Assembly: GCA_964529285.1 (NCBI GenBank)
Contig: CAZGWK010000004.1
Location: 38,418-102,417, forward strand
Direction: 5' to 3'
From: SURF-21 sp964529285
Lineage (GTDB): Bacteria; Actinomycetota; Geothermincolia; Geothermincolales; RBG-13-55-18
DNA length: 64,000 nucleotides
Shown: positions 28,620 to 37,375 of the stretch, piece by piece
Layout: every line of letters begins with the position of its first letter
How positions within the stretch are numbered: the first letter of the stretch is position 1
Program-made: the position numbers and the translations under genes
The notes under the pieces: model-generated
Told to the model about the DNA's origin: nothing
Seen by the model: only the letters and a program-made list of their open reading frames with translations
Database searches by the model: none

Positions 28620-30002
28620 ATGAACAAGACCGCTGACGTGAGCGAACAGGTTCCGGAAAGGAAGCTCAACACGCGCACTCTGGCTTATGCTGCGGCCGCA
28701 GTCTTTGTGGTTCTCGTCCTTGCTTCTGGCGTCATCTGCATAGCATTCCTCGCGGCGGGAGCTTCCAGGACCGGCGACGCCGCGAGGACGACGGATATCC
28801 AGGAGCAGAGAGAGCTCATAGATTCCGCGCAAGGCCTGATGAACGGCGCCCTGATCGCTGCCATTGTCCTGTTCGTCCTGGAAGTGCTGCTGGCGGTCGC
28901 AGCGACACTGTCTTTTTTCCACTGGCTCAAAGGCTCCATGAACGAGATGACCTGGCAGGTCCAGCAGGTAGCCGCGGGGGACGGCGACCTGACGCGGCAG
29001 ATCGTGGTCAGCGACCGGCATACGTTCGGAGTTCTCGCTGATTCCATCAACGTGATGATAAGCGCCCTGCGTGGCTCTATCGCGGAGATAGGCAAGATAG
29101 CGGGCGAGTTGAACAACAGCGCGGAGCAGATGTCGGCGGTCATCCAGCAGATGAATGCCTCGAGCCAGGATATCTCGAGCACCATATCCCATATCGCGAA
29201 GGGCGGCGAGGAGCAGGCGCGCCGCGTACTGGATACCTCGCACGCCATGGAGATGATGAGTTCCTCCATGCAGGAGATGGCGGAAAAAGCGGACCTCTCA
29301 AACCAGGCCGCGATGGAAGCCATCGAGACCGCCCAGAGGGGGGCCGAGGCGGCCGTGGATACGGCGAGCGCCATGGACGTGATACGCGGCGCTGCCGAGA
29401 TGGTGGTGGAGGCGAGCACGGGCCTCGAAGAACGTTTTATGCAGATAGGGATCATCGTAGATGTCATCACCAGCGTGGCCGACCAGACCAACCTGCTTGC
29501 CCTGAACGCCGCCATAGAGGCGGCACGCGCGGGAGAGCAGGGACGCGGTTTTGCCGTTGTGGCGGAGGAGGTCAGGAGCCTGGCCGAAAACTCGCGCAAG
29601 TCGGCCGAGCAGATATCCAACCTCATCCGCGAGATACAGTCCGGGGTCAACAAGATGAGAGGCAGTATAGATTCGGCTATCGACCAGGTGAAGGGCGGCA
29701 CCGAGGTGGTGGAGAAAGCAGGAAGGGCCCTGCAGGAGATATCCGTCTCCATCCAGAGCACGTCTCGCTATGCGAACGAGATAGCGGATACAACCCGGGA
29801 GCAGGTCTTGGGGAACGACGAGGCCCTGAAGGCTATTAACGAGATAGCAAGCATCGCCGACGAAACCGCGGCTTCCTCCGAGGAAGCCTCGGCTACGGTC
29901 GAGGAGCAAACGGCCTCAATGCAGGAAATGGCAGCCGCGGCTGCGGAACTTGCGGCCATGGCTGAAAAGCTGAATCAGCTGGTTAGCGGCTTCAGCGTTT
30001 AG
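28620..30002 (+). CDS. Methyl-accepting chemotaxis protein lacking a sensor domain
   Basis: 460 residues. Two TM segments (about 21-47 and 80-102) with only ~30 residues between them, so there is no room for a periplasmic ligand domain. A HAMP domain (~100-160) follows, then a long coiled coil with the signalling tip VADQTNLLALNAAIEAARAG and GRGFAVVAEEVRSLAE. Methylation-site-like Glu/Gln pairs flank the tip. No C-terminal CheR-docking pentapeptide. ATG with GGAGGG. Input may come from the membrane, HAMP or an interacting protein. Confidence 0.95.
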   Translation: MNKTADVSEQVPERKLNTRTLAYAAAAVFVVLVLASGVICIAFLAAGASRTGDAARTTDIQEQRELIDSAQGLMNGALIAAIVLFVLEVLLAVAATLSFFHWLKGSMNEMTWQVQQVAAGDGDLTRQIVVSDRHTFGVLADSINVMISALRGSIAEIGKIAGELNNSAEQMSAVIQQMNASSQDISSTISHIAKGGEEQARRVLDTSHAMEMMSSSMQEMAEKADLSNQAAMEAIETAQRGAEAAVDTASAMDVIRGAAEMVVEASTGLEERFMQIGIIVDVITSVADQTNLLALNAAIEAARAGEQGRGFAVVAEEVRSLAENSRKSAEQISNLIREIQSGVNKMRGSIDSAIDQVKGGTEVVEKAGRALQEISVSIQSTSRYANEIADTTREQVLGNDEALKAINEIASIADETAASSEEASATVEEQTASMQEMAAAAAELAAMAEKLNQLVSGFSV

Positions 30003-30015
30003 GCGGGGGGTGTGA

Positions 30016-31302
30016 ATGGAAGACGAGCGATCCAAGGTAAGCGAGGAGACACTGAAGATACTTGCTATAGCCGCGGCGATAGCCTTACCTCTTGGCGTGG
30101 GTGGTTGTATCGGGCTGGCCTACGCCGCGAACAGCCTGTCCTGGAGCCCGGCATTGACGGGGCTGATCTTCGGCGTGGGCCTGGTCACACTGATCGCGTC
30201 CGCGGCGGTCTTCTATATTGCGCGCGTCTACCTGTTACCTATCCAGAAAATGGAGAACGCCATTAGGAAGATGAACCAGAAGGACTTCACGGCAAGAGTA
30301 GATACGCCGTTCAAAGAGGGGATGTTCAAAGACCTGCTGGACGGATTGAACACGCTCTCCGATTCCATGCGCGGGATGATCAGCGATCAGGCGGAAACGG
30401 CCGACCAGCTCACTTCCGCCAGCGACATGATGTCCAGCGTGTCCCGGGAGACTACGGAGACCGCACAGGAGACGGCAAACACCGTATCCCAGTTGGCCCG
30501 CGGGTCCGAGGAGCAGGTTCACGCGATCCTGCAGGCGCAGGGAACGGTGAACGAGATCGTGGACGAGATCAACCTGGCGGCGGAGAGGAGCCAGGAAGCC
30601 AGGCAGTTCAGCTCCCAGGCCCAGGAGACGGTGGAGAAGGGCGTGATCGCGGTACAGAGAGCGACCGAGAAGATGCAGCAGATAAAGACCACCGTCGATT
30701 CGTCCGCTAACGCCGTCAGGCAGCTCGGAGAGCATTCCGCCCAGATCGGGCTCATAGTGGACGTCATCACTTCCATAGCGGACCAGACCAACCTGCTCGC
30801 GCTCAATGCCGCCATCGAGGCGGCTCGCGCGGGGGAGCAGGGGCGGGGCTTCGCGGTGGTCGCGGGCGAGGTGCGGACCCTGGCGGAGGGTTCGGCAAAG
30901 GCCGCGTCGCAGATAGCCAACCTGGTGCGCGAGATCCAGCGGGGTATAGAAAATACCATAGACGGCATGGAGGGCGGGACCCAGGAGGCGGAAGAGGGCA
31001 ACCTGGTCGTTTCCGAGGCCCAGTTCATGCTGCGGGAGATCGACGAGGCCTCCCACAGTATCGCGGAAAGGGTAACGGCGATATACGAGGCGACCCAGCA
31101 GGTGTCCGCCAAGAGCGGCAAAGTGGTGGAGGTTATGAGCTCCATCGCCGGCATATCGCAGGAGTCGGCGGCTTCGACGCAGGAGGTCTCGGCATCCATA
31201 GAGGAACAGACCGCGGCCATGCAGGAGGTCACGGCCGCGGCGCAGGAACTGGACGAGATCGCCAATCGCCTGCGCGAGATACAACGGGAGTTCAGGATAT
31301 AG
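30016..31302 (+). CDS. Second methyl-accepting chemotaxis protein lacking a sensor domain
   Basis: 428 residues, 13 bases after the first receptor. TM segments at about 15-38 and 46-70, joined by a loop of under 10 residues, then a HAMP-like segment (LLPIQKMENAIRKMNQKDF) and the MCP signalling domain with IADQTNLLALNAAIEAARAG and GRGFAVVAGEVRTLAE. It is a clear relative of its neighbour, by duplication, but the N-terminal halves differ. It likely mixes with the first receptor in one array. Confidence 0.95.
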   Translation: MEDERSKVSEETLKILAIAAAIALPLGVGGCIGLAYAANSLSWSPALTGLIFGVGLVTLIASAAVFYIARVYLLPIQKMENAIRKMNQKDFTARVDTPFKEGMFKDLLDGLNTLSDSMRGMISDQAETADQLTSASDMMSSVSRETTETAQETANTVSQLARGSEEQVHAILQAQGTVNEIVDEINLAAERSQEARQFSSQAQETVEKGVIAVQRATEKMQQIKTTVDSSANAVRQLGEHSAQIGLIVDVITSIADQTNLLALNAAIEAARAGEQGRGFAVVAGEVRTLAEGSAKAASQIANLVREIQRGIENTIDGMEGGTQEAEEGNLVVSEAQFMLREIDEASHSIAERVTAIYEATQQVSAKSGKVVEVMSSIAGISQESAASTQEVSASIEEQTAAMQEVTAAAQELDEIANRLREIQREFRI

Positions 31303-31396
31303 AGCGAGCGCGCACGCTTCGTTGTGAGCGGGTAAGAGTTGGGATATATTGAGTTTATGGCGGTCGGAAGACGGTCTCGGCTCGGGAGGAAATATT

Positions 31397-31864
31397 ATGG
31401 CGGAAGATGTAAAAACGGCAGAGGAGATGCAGCTGGTCGTCTTCAGCCTGGGCCGTGAGGAATTCGCGGTGGAGGTTACCCAGGTACGCGAGATTATGCG
31501 CATGGAGGAGATAACGCGCATGCCGAAAAGCCCCCATTTCGTGGAGGGCATCATCAACCTGCGAGGCCAGATCATCGCCGTGGTAGAGCTCGCGAAAAGG
31601 TTGAACCTGGAGACGGGGGAGAGAAGCGACGATACCCGCATTATCGTGGTGGAGGCGGAGGATATCAAGGTAGGCATGATCGTGGATTCGGTCTCCGAAG
31701 TGCTGCGCGTCGAGGCGGAAGAGGTCGAGCCGAGCCCGACGCTGGCCACGGACATCTCTTCCGCTTTCCTGCAGGGTGTAGTGAAAAAGGATAACAGGTT
31801 GATCATAATGCTTGATCTCACCAAGGTACTCTCCTTGCAGGAGATGGCGAGTCTTGGCTTCTAA
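31397..31864 (+). CDS. cheW: Chemotaxis coupling protein CheW
   Basis: 155 residues from the ATG at 31397, which has GGGAGGAA upstream; an in-frame ATG at 31349 has none. SH3-like adaptor linking receptors to CheA. Core motifs: VVFSLGREEFAVEVTQVREI, VEGIINLRGQIIAVVEL (receptor-binding surface with the conserved NLRG) and a C-terminal LIIMLDLTKVL. Length is typical. Confidence 0.97.
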   Translation: MAEDVKTAEEMQLVVFSLGREEFAVEVTQVREIMRMEEITRMPKSPHFVEGIINLRGQIIAVVELAKRLNLETGERSDDTRIIVVEAEDIKVGMIVDSVSEVLRVEAEEVEPSPTLATDISSAFLQGVVKKDNRLIIMLDLTKVLSLQEMASLGF

Positions 31865-31913
31865 TGCGACGTAAGCGGAGCTGTTACAGGGAGGACAAGG
31901 AAAGGAGGAAAGG

Positions 31914-32279
31914 ATGGCGCCGACCGTGCTGATCGTCGACGACGCCCTCTTCATGCGTATGATGATCAGGGACATCCTGTCCAAGGACGGCTTTGAGGTG
32001 GTTGGCGAGGCCGAGAACGGCCTTGAAGCGGTGGAACGTTTCAAGGACATTAAGCCGGACCTCGTGACCATGGATATCGTTATGCCGGAAATGGACGGCA
32101 TCGAGGCGGTCAAGCAGATAATGAAGATAGACCCCGATGCCAAGATCCTGATGTGTAGTGCGATGGGGCAACAGCCTCTGGTGGTGGAAGCACTGGAGGC
32201 AGGGGCGAAGGACTTCATAATCAAGCCTTTCCAGCCCTCGAAGGTAATCGAGGCGGTAGAGAAAGCCCTCAAGGAATAA
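31914..32279 (+). CDS. cheY: Chemotaxis response regulator CheY
   Basis: 121 residues, ATG with a strong AAGGAGGAAAGG site. Single receiver domain: acidic pair D9-D10, phospho-acceptor D54 in VTMDIVMPEMDG, the Ser/Thr switch in MCSAMG and the lysine in DFIIKPFQPSK. It shuttles phosphate from CheA to the flagellar motor (or a pilus motor); no flagellar genes are in this window. Confidence 0.95.
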   Translation: MAPTVLIVDDALFMRMMIRDILSKDGFEVVGEAENGLEAVERFKDIKPDLVTMDIVMPEMDGIEAVKQIMKIDPDAKILMCSAMGQQPLVVEALEAGAKDFIIKPFQPSKVIEAVEKALKE

Positions 32280-32315
32280 GCTGGGTCTCCCCCTGGTGGG
32301 GAGGAGGTGAAGCTG

Positions 32316-33359
32316 TTGCCCCAAAAAATCCGGGTGCTGATCGTCGATGACTCCGCTCTGGTGCGCAAACTCCTCAGGGATGTCATCTCCGGAGATTCCG
32401 GCATGGAAGTCGTAGGGACCGCTTCCAACGGCATTGAGGCCATACGCGCGATAACGGAGCTCGATCCCGACGTGGTGACCATGGACATCCACATGCCGGA
32501 GATGGACGGACTCACTGCGCTCGAGTACATCATGCGCAAGCATCCCCTGCCCGTGGTAATGCTCAGCGCGCTTGCCCAGAAGGGAGCAAACGCTACCCTG
32601 AAAGCGCTCGAGCTGGGGGCCGTTGATTTTATCGCCAAGCCATCTCATTACCCGTCGGCAGTAAAAGAAGTGCGCGAGGAAGTGGTTCTGAAGATCAAAA
32701 CCGCATCGCAGGCACGCGCCCACTTGCTCAAGGCGCAAACGAAAAAGAAGACGAAACAGGGGCTCCTTGTCTCCAGAGGCGTAAAGGCCGGAACAAAGCT
32801 GGTGGTGATAGGCGCTTCGGCGGGCGGGCCAAAGGCCCTGGCGGAGATAATGCCCCGCTTCCCGGAGGACATGCCGGCCGCCATCATCATAGTGCAGCAT
32901 ATGCCCGGGGTCTTTACGCGTTCGTTTGCCGGGAGGCTGAACAACATTTGTCCGTTAAGCGTTAAGGAGGCCGAGGAGAACGAGGAGTTGCAGCCCGGCA
33001 GAGTGTTGCTCGCTCCCGGGGGCAAGGACCTCATCGTGACTTCCGACAACCAGGGGTCGGCGAGGGTGGAATTGATGGATTCGCAGAATCGCGTCGGCGC
33101 CTCTCCACGCATAGATTCCGCCATGATCACTGCCGCCGAGGCGTACGGGCCCATGTCCATAGGCGTGATCATGACGGGGATGGGCGCCGACGGCGCGAAC
33201 GGCATGGAGAAGATCAAGAAGAACAAGGGGAACACGATCGCGCAAGACGGGGAAACATGCCTGGTATTCGGGATGCCAAGAGTGGCCATAGAAAGGGGCT
33301 TCGTGGACCATGTGGTTTCCCTGGACTTGATACCCGACAAGGTCATGGAGCTGTTGTAA
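32316..33359 (+). CDS. cheB: Protein-glutamate methylesterase CheB
   Basis: 347 residues from a TTG at 32316, eight bases after GGAGGAGG; the GTG at 32307 would touch the ribosome site. N-terminal receiver with D57 in VTMDIHMPEMDG. The C-terminal methylesterase/deamidase domain has the catalytic triad region: Ser in VIGASAGGPKAL, His in IVQHMPGVFTRSFAGRL, and Asp in MTGMGADGANGM. Removes receptor methyl groups in response to CheA. Confidence 0.97.
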   Translation: MPQKIRVLIVDDSALVRKLLRDVISGDSGMEVVGTASNGIEAIRAITELDPDVVTMDIHMPEMDGLTALEYIMRKHPLPVVMLSALAQKGANATLKALELGAVDFIAKPSHYPSAVKEVREEVVLKIKTASQARAHLLKAQTKKKTKQGLLVSRGVKAGTKLVVIGASAGGPKALAEIMPRFPEDMPAAIIIVQHMPGVFTRSFAGRLNNICPLSVKEAEENEELQPGRVLLAPGGKDLIVTSDNQGSARVELMDSQNRVGASPRIDSAMITAAEAYGPMSIGVIMTGMGADGANGMEKIKKNKGNTIAQDGETCLVFGMPRVAIERGFVDHVVSLDLIPDKVMELL

Positions 33360-33399
33360 GGATTCTGCCCGCTGCAGGACGCGGAGGGAATGCCAGATA

Positions 33400-35481
33400 A
33401 TGGATATGGATATTTCTCAATATAAAGAGCTTTTCATAAGCGAAGCCCAGGAACACCTGGAGGCCTTGAACCAGTCCATGGTAGACCTGGAGAAAGACCC
33501 GGGAAACCCGGATGTGCTCACGGAGATCTTCCGCTCCGCTCACACCCTGAAGGGCATGTCGGCGACCATGGGCTTCGACCAACTCACGGAACTTTCCCAC
33601 GAGATGGAAAGCGTGTTGGACGGACTGCGCGGCGGCGACATAGAGGTGAGCACGGACACCGTGGACCTGCTCTTCGGCTGCTTCGACATGCTGGGAGCCA
33701 TCGTGTCGGACATCTCGCTGGAAAGCGGCAAGGTCCTGGACACGAGGCCGCTCATCGAGGCCTTGCGGGAGGTATATGTGGGAGAAAAGGGCCCCGCGGC
33801 CGGCATGGAGGCACCCGCAAGGCCGCAGAAGAAGGCGAGGTCGAAGAAGAAGCCCAAGCCACTGCCAGTAGAGGACCAGGAAGAAGAGGTCGTGGTCGCA
33901 GAGGCCGCAAGGTCGAAAGAGCTCGAGGTGGCGGCCGCAGGGGGCGTGGAGATATCAGGAGAGAAGAAGTGGAGGTTGCTGGTAACCCTGGATAAAGACT
34001 GCGTGCTCAAGTCGGTCAGGGTTTTTATGATCTTCAAGAGGCTTTCGCAGATGGGGAGAGTCGTAAGCTCGCGACCCTCGGTTGAGGACCTGGAAGACGA
34101 GAAATTCGACCGCTCTTTCGAGGTGGTAGTGGCCACCGAGGACAGCCTTGAGTCCGTGCGCGGGGCGCTGCTCACCATCGCCGAGGTATTCGAGGTAGGG
34201 GTGGTGCACGCGGAAGGTGCGGAAGCGACGGTGGAGATAGAGACCGCGGGCGGAGAGGCCGAACGCGAGCCCGAAGCGGAAGAGGCTGCCGAGGAGGAGG
34301 TCCAGGAAACCACGGGCATAACCGCCGGTCCGGTGCGTACCCAGAGCGTCCGCGTGAACATTTCGCGCCTGGACAACCTGATGAACCTCATAGGCGAGCT
34401 GGTGATAAACCGCACGAGGCTGCAGGAGATCGCATCTTCCATGAAAGTATCGGAATTGAAGGAAGCCTTGGCCCAGACGGCACGCCTGACGGCGGAACTG
34501 CAGGACGAGGTGATGAAAACCCGCATGGTGCCGGTGGAACATATCTTCAACCGCTTTCCGCGCATGGTCCGGGACCTGGCGAAAAACCGGGGCAAAGAAG
34601 TCGACTTCGTAATAGAAGGCAAGGACATCGAACTGGACCGTACCATCCTGGACGAGATAAGCGATCCCCTGATGCACCTGCTGCGCAATGCGGTGGACCA
34701 CGGCATAGACACCCCCGAGGAGCGTGAGTCGAGAGGCAAGCCGCGGCGCGGCAGCATAAGGCTGGTTGCGCGGCGCGACCGCAACTACGTATCAATAGAG
34801 ATCAATGACGACGGCAAGGGGGTAGACGCGCAAAAGATATTCGACATCGCCGAAAGCGCCGGCCTTGTATCCGCGGAAGAGAGAAATGCGTTGAGCGAAG
34901 GTGACAGCTTGCGCTTTCTGGTCATGCCGGGGTTCTCCTCCGCGGAGGAAGTGAGCGGCGTCTCGGGAAGGGGCGTCGGCCTGGATGTCGTGAAGAACAA
35001 GGTGGAGTCCCTGGGCGGCATGCTCATCATGCAGAGCGTCAGGGACGAGGGTACCACGTTTGCCTTGAAACTGCCCCTCACCCTGGCTATCATTCAGGCA
35101 CTGCTGGTCAAGGTCCAGGGAGAGATATACGCAGTGCCGTTGGGGGTGGTCGCGGAGACCGCCGTGATCTCGTCACACGAGATAAAATATGTCTCCAACC
35201 AGGAGGTGATCTTCCTGCGGGACGAGACGTTGCCGCTCATGCGCCTGAGCGATTATCTCGGACTGGGAGGCGAGAACGGGCAGGGCAGTTTCCCCGTGGT
35301 CGTGGTGGAGGTGGGCTTGAAGAGCGTGGCCATAGCCGTTGATGAGCTGATGGGGCAACAGGAGATCGTCATCACCAGCCTGGACCGCTTCCTGAAACAG
35401 GTCAGAGGCTTTGGAGGTGCGACTATACTGGGGACGGGAGAAGTCGCGCTTATACTGGACATCCCGACTCTGTTATCCTGA
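33400..35481 (+). CDS. cheA: Chemotaxis histidine kinase CheA
   Basis: 693 residues. HPt domain with phospho-acceptor H48 in SAHTLKGMSATMGF. A Lys/Ala/Pro-rich linker at ~125-160 leads to a P2-like domain (~190-285). A dimerisation helix pair (VNISRLDNLMNLIGELVINRTRL, ~322-385) is followed by the HATPase (HLLRNAVDHGID, GRGVGLDVVKNKVESLGG) and a C-terminal CheW-like domain (~545-690). The P2-like segment reads as one repeat. Normal length. Start ATG 40 bases after cheB. Confidence 0.98.
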   Translation: MDMDISQYKELFISEAQEHLEALNQSMVDLEKDPGNPDVLTEIFRSAHTLKGMSATMGFDQLTELSHEMESVLDGLRGGDIEVSTDTVDLLFGCFDMLGAIVSDISLESGKVLDTRPLIEALREVYVGEKGPAAGMEAPARPQKKARSKKKPKPLPVEDQEEEVVVAEAARSKELEVAAAGGVEISGEKKWRLLVTLDKDCVLKSVRVFMIFKRLSQMGRVVSSRPSVEDLEDEKFDRSFEVVVATEDSLESVRGALLTIAEVFEVGVVHAEGAEATVEIETAGGEAEREPEAEEAAEEEVQETTGITAGPVRTQSVRVNISRLDNLMNLIGELVINRTRLQEIASSMKVSELKEALAQTARLTAELQDEVMKTRMVPVEHIFNRFPRMVRDLAKNRGKEVDFVIEGKDIELDRTILDEISDPLMHLLRNAVDHGIDTPEERESRGKPRRGSIRLVARRDRNYVSIEINDDGKGVDAQKIFDIAESAGLVSAEERNALSEGDSLRFLVMPGFSSAEEVSGVSGRGVGLDVVKNKVESLGGMLIMQSVRDEGTTFALKLPLTLAIIQALLVKVQGEIYAVPLGVVAETAVISSHEIKYVSNQEVIFLRDETLPLMRLSDYLGLGGENGQGSFPVVVVEVGLKSVAIAVDELMGQQEIVITSLDRFLKQVRGFGGATILGTGEVALILDIPTLLS

Positions 35482-35520
35482 TAGGGATTTGATGTCGAGC
35501 AATCCCCGAAAGGAGGAATG

Positions 35521-36132
35521 ATGGCAGAGAGGAAAGGGCTTACCCCCTTGCAGCTCGATGCTCTCAGGGAGGTGGGCAATATAGGCTCAGGAAATGCCGC
35601 CGTGGCCCTTTCCACCATGGTGGACAAGAAGGTGCTGTTGAGTGTGCCCAGGGCTTCACTGGTGCCCCTCGTAAAGGTGTCCGACCTCGTGGGCGGCGCG
35701 GAGACGCCCGTGGTCGGCGTATACCTCCATATAAGCGGTGATGCATCGGGAAGCATGCTGCTCCTGCTCGCGGAGACCAGCGCTAACGAGCTCGCCCAAC
35801 TGATGGTCTCCAAGGACAACGAAGACGAACTGACGACGGTCGAGCAGTCCGCCTTGCAGGAGACGGGAAGCATCCTGGCAGGCTCCTATCTGAATGCGCT
35901 GTCGCAGATGACCGGCATACTGTTGCGGCCTTCGGTCCCCGGTTTCGCGATGGATATGGCGGGGGCGATAATCGACTTCATACTGGTGGAGATAAGCCAG
36001 TCCGATGACTACGTCCTGGTGATAGAGACGGAATTTGACATCATGGAACAAGTGATCAAGGGGCACCTCATTCTATTTCCAGACCTGGGATCCCTGGATA
36101 TCATACTGGGAAGACTGGGAGTAAGTGATTGA
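35521..36132 (+). CDS. cheC: CheY-P phosphatase CheC
   Basis: 203 residues from the second of two adjacent ATG codons (AGGAGG four bases upstream). CheC carries two pseudo-symmetric active sites. Site 1 is intact: E17 and N20 in LREVGNIGSGNA. In site 2 the equivalent segment is LQETGSILAGSY, so the Glu (E114) is kept but the Asn is Ser117. It dephosphorylates CheY-P and binds CheD in other species. Followed immediately by cheD. Confidence 0.95.
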   Translation: MAERKGLTPLQLDALREVGNIGSGNAAVALSTMVDKKVLLSVPRASLVPLVKVSDLVGGAETPVVGVYLHISGDASGSMLLLLAETSANELAQLMVSKDNEDELTTVEQSALQETGSILAGSYLNALSQMTGILLRPSVPGFAMDMAGAIIDFILVEISQSDDYVLVIETEFDIMEQVIKGHLILFPDLGSLDIILGRLGVSD

Positions 36133-36266
36133 GGAAAAGAGTGCCCGGTGACGGGCGCTTGCGCGGAAAGCTCGATCATATGGAAGCGGATCGAGGGTTT
36201 TCCGCTCTGCTCAACGTCAGGGAGGGTCCTGCTCATGACCAGGAGAAAGTGCGGGGTGAAGGACCT

Positions 36267-36782
36267 GTGTCGCTGGAAGTCGTTAACGTAGGAGTCGCGG
36301 AGTATTTCGTGACGCACAATCCACATATCCTGGCAAGCTACGGCCTGGGCAGCTGCGTCGGAGTGGCCCTATATGACGACAAGCACAAGATCGGAGGCCT
36401 GGCCCACATCATGCTTCCCGATTCCAGGTCCATGACCAAGAAGGGCAATGCGGGAAAATTTGCGGACACGGCTATCATCGCCATGGTCGACGAAATGGAG
36501 AGACTGGGCTCAAAGCGATGGGACATAAAAGCCAGGATTGCCGGGGGAGCGTGCATGTTCAGCATACCGGGCGCTACGAACCCGCGTAACGTCCCCGGCC
36601 CTTGCCTCGGCATGCAGATAGGGGAGCGCAACATAGAAGCAGCCAAGGCTGCACTCGAGGAGCTGAAGATACAATTGATCTGCGAGGATACGGGCGGGAG
36701 CTACGGCAGGACGATGCGCTTCGATATCTCCAACGGCAAGGTTACCATAAGCTCGATCAAACACGGAGCGAAAGAACTGTGA
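36267..36782 (+). CDS. cheD: Chemoreceptor glutamine deamidase CheD
   Basis: 171 residues from the GTG at 36267 (AAGGA upstream), matching the usual ~160. The frame is open back to a TTG at 36129 that overlaps the cheC stop, and a GTG at 36249 is another option. Deamidates receptor glutamines. Catalytic residues are visible: Cys in YGLGSCVGVALYD, His in GGLAHIMLP and Thr/Gly region KARIAGGACMF. With CheC it forms the B. subtilis-type adaptation branch. Confidence 0.94.
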   Translation: MSLEVVNVGVAEYFVTHNPHILASYGLGSCVGVALYDDKHKIGGLAHIMLPDSRSMTKKGNAGKFADTAIIAMVDEMERLGSKRWDIKARIAGGACMFSIPGATNPRNVPGPCLGMQIGERNIEAAKAALEELKIQLICEDTGGSYGRTMRFDISNGKVTISSIKHGAKEL

Positions 36783-37138
36783 AGGAAGACTATAAGGGCG
36801 AAAGCGTGGAAGTCTCCAGCGAGGCGATCGCGGCCCTGGCGGCCCAGGCCACGAGCGGCGTTGAGGGAGCAGAAGTGATCCAGCAGTCCCCGGTCGAGAA
36901 CCTTACCTCGCGCGTGAAGAGGGAGTTCGTGCACATGGGCGTGAAGGTCAGCCGGGAAGAGGATTCCTGCCGGCTGACTTTGTACCTGAAGGTCGCTTAC
37001 GGCACCAGCATTCCGGCCCTGGCGAGGGAGGTAAGGAGCAAGGTCAAGGAATACGTGGAAGGCCTCACCGAGACGAAAGTCGAGGAGGTCGAGATAGTGA
37101 TAGAGGACGTCGAACCCCCCTCCGAACCCTCAGCCTGA
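36779..37138 (+). CDS. Asp23/Gls24 family envelope stress protein
   Basis: 119 residues from a GTG at 36779 that overlaps the cheD stop as GTGA; the frame is open further upstream inside cheD. The sequence VEVSSEAIAALAAQATSGVEG, LTLYLKVAYGTSIPALAREV and TKVEEVEIVIEDV is the Asp23 (DUF322) fold. Family members are abundant, membrane-associated envelope proteins in Gram-positive bacteria. Last gene of the chemotaxis operon; a role in chemotaxis is not established. Confidence 0.88.
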   Translation: MKEDYKGESVEVSSEAIAALAAQATSGVEGAEVIQQSPVENLTSRVKREFVHMGVKVSREEDSCRLTLYLKVAYGTSIPALAREVRSKVKEYVEGLTETKVEEVEIVIEDVEPPSEPSA

Positions 37139-37180
37139 GCAACCACCTCCGACAGCCTGAATCGCGTAAGCGACAACGGC

Positions 37181-37287
37181 ACCCGAAGGGTGACGTGACG
37201 GTGTCCCAGCGCCTCCACGTTTCCGAACGTGGAGGCCTGGCACGTGTACGCATCGGTATTGAGCCCGAAGGGTGACGCGACGGTGTC
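37181..37287. repeat. Imperfect direct repeat pair flanking an 11-bp hairpin
   Basis: ACCCGAAGGGTGACGTGACGGTGTC (written here as two parts: ACCCGAAGGG and TGACGTGACGGTGTC, 37181-37205) recurs with two differences at 37263-37287. Between them, GCCTCCACGTT / AACGTGGAGGC (37211-37221 and 37226-37236) forms a perfect stem with a 4-base loop. GAGGCCTGG(C/A)ACGTGT also appears twice (37232 and about 37343). The element separates the convergent chemotaxis and KaiC operons. No T run follows the hairpin on either strand. Confidence 0.75.
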
Positions 37288-37375
37288 AGGTCTTTTGCGT
37301 GAAGCTCGGGTTCGCGTTGCCACTGTGGTTTCTCTGAAGCCTGAGGCCTGGAACGTGTGCGCTCGGAAGCGTGCC

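Noticed and set aside
36129..36266. Long N-terminal extension of CheD from the TTG at 36129
   Set aside because: The extra 46 residues are not like CheD, and the GTG at 36267 has AAGGA and gives the family length.
37181..37287. CRISPR array
   Set aside because: Only two imperfect repeats around a hairpin, no regular spacers and no cas genes.
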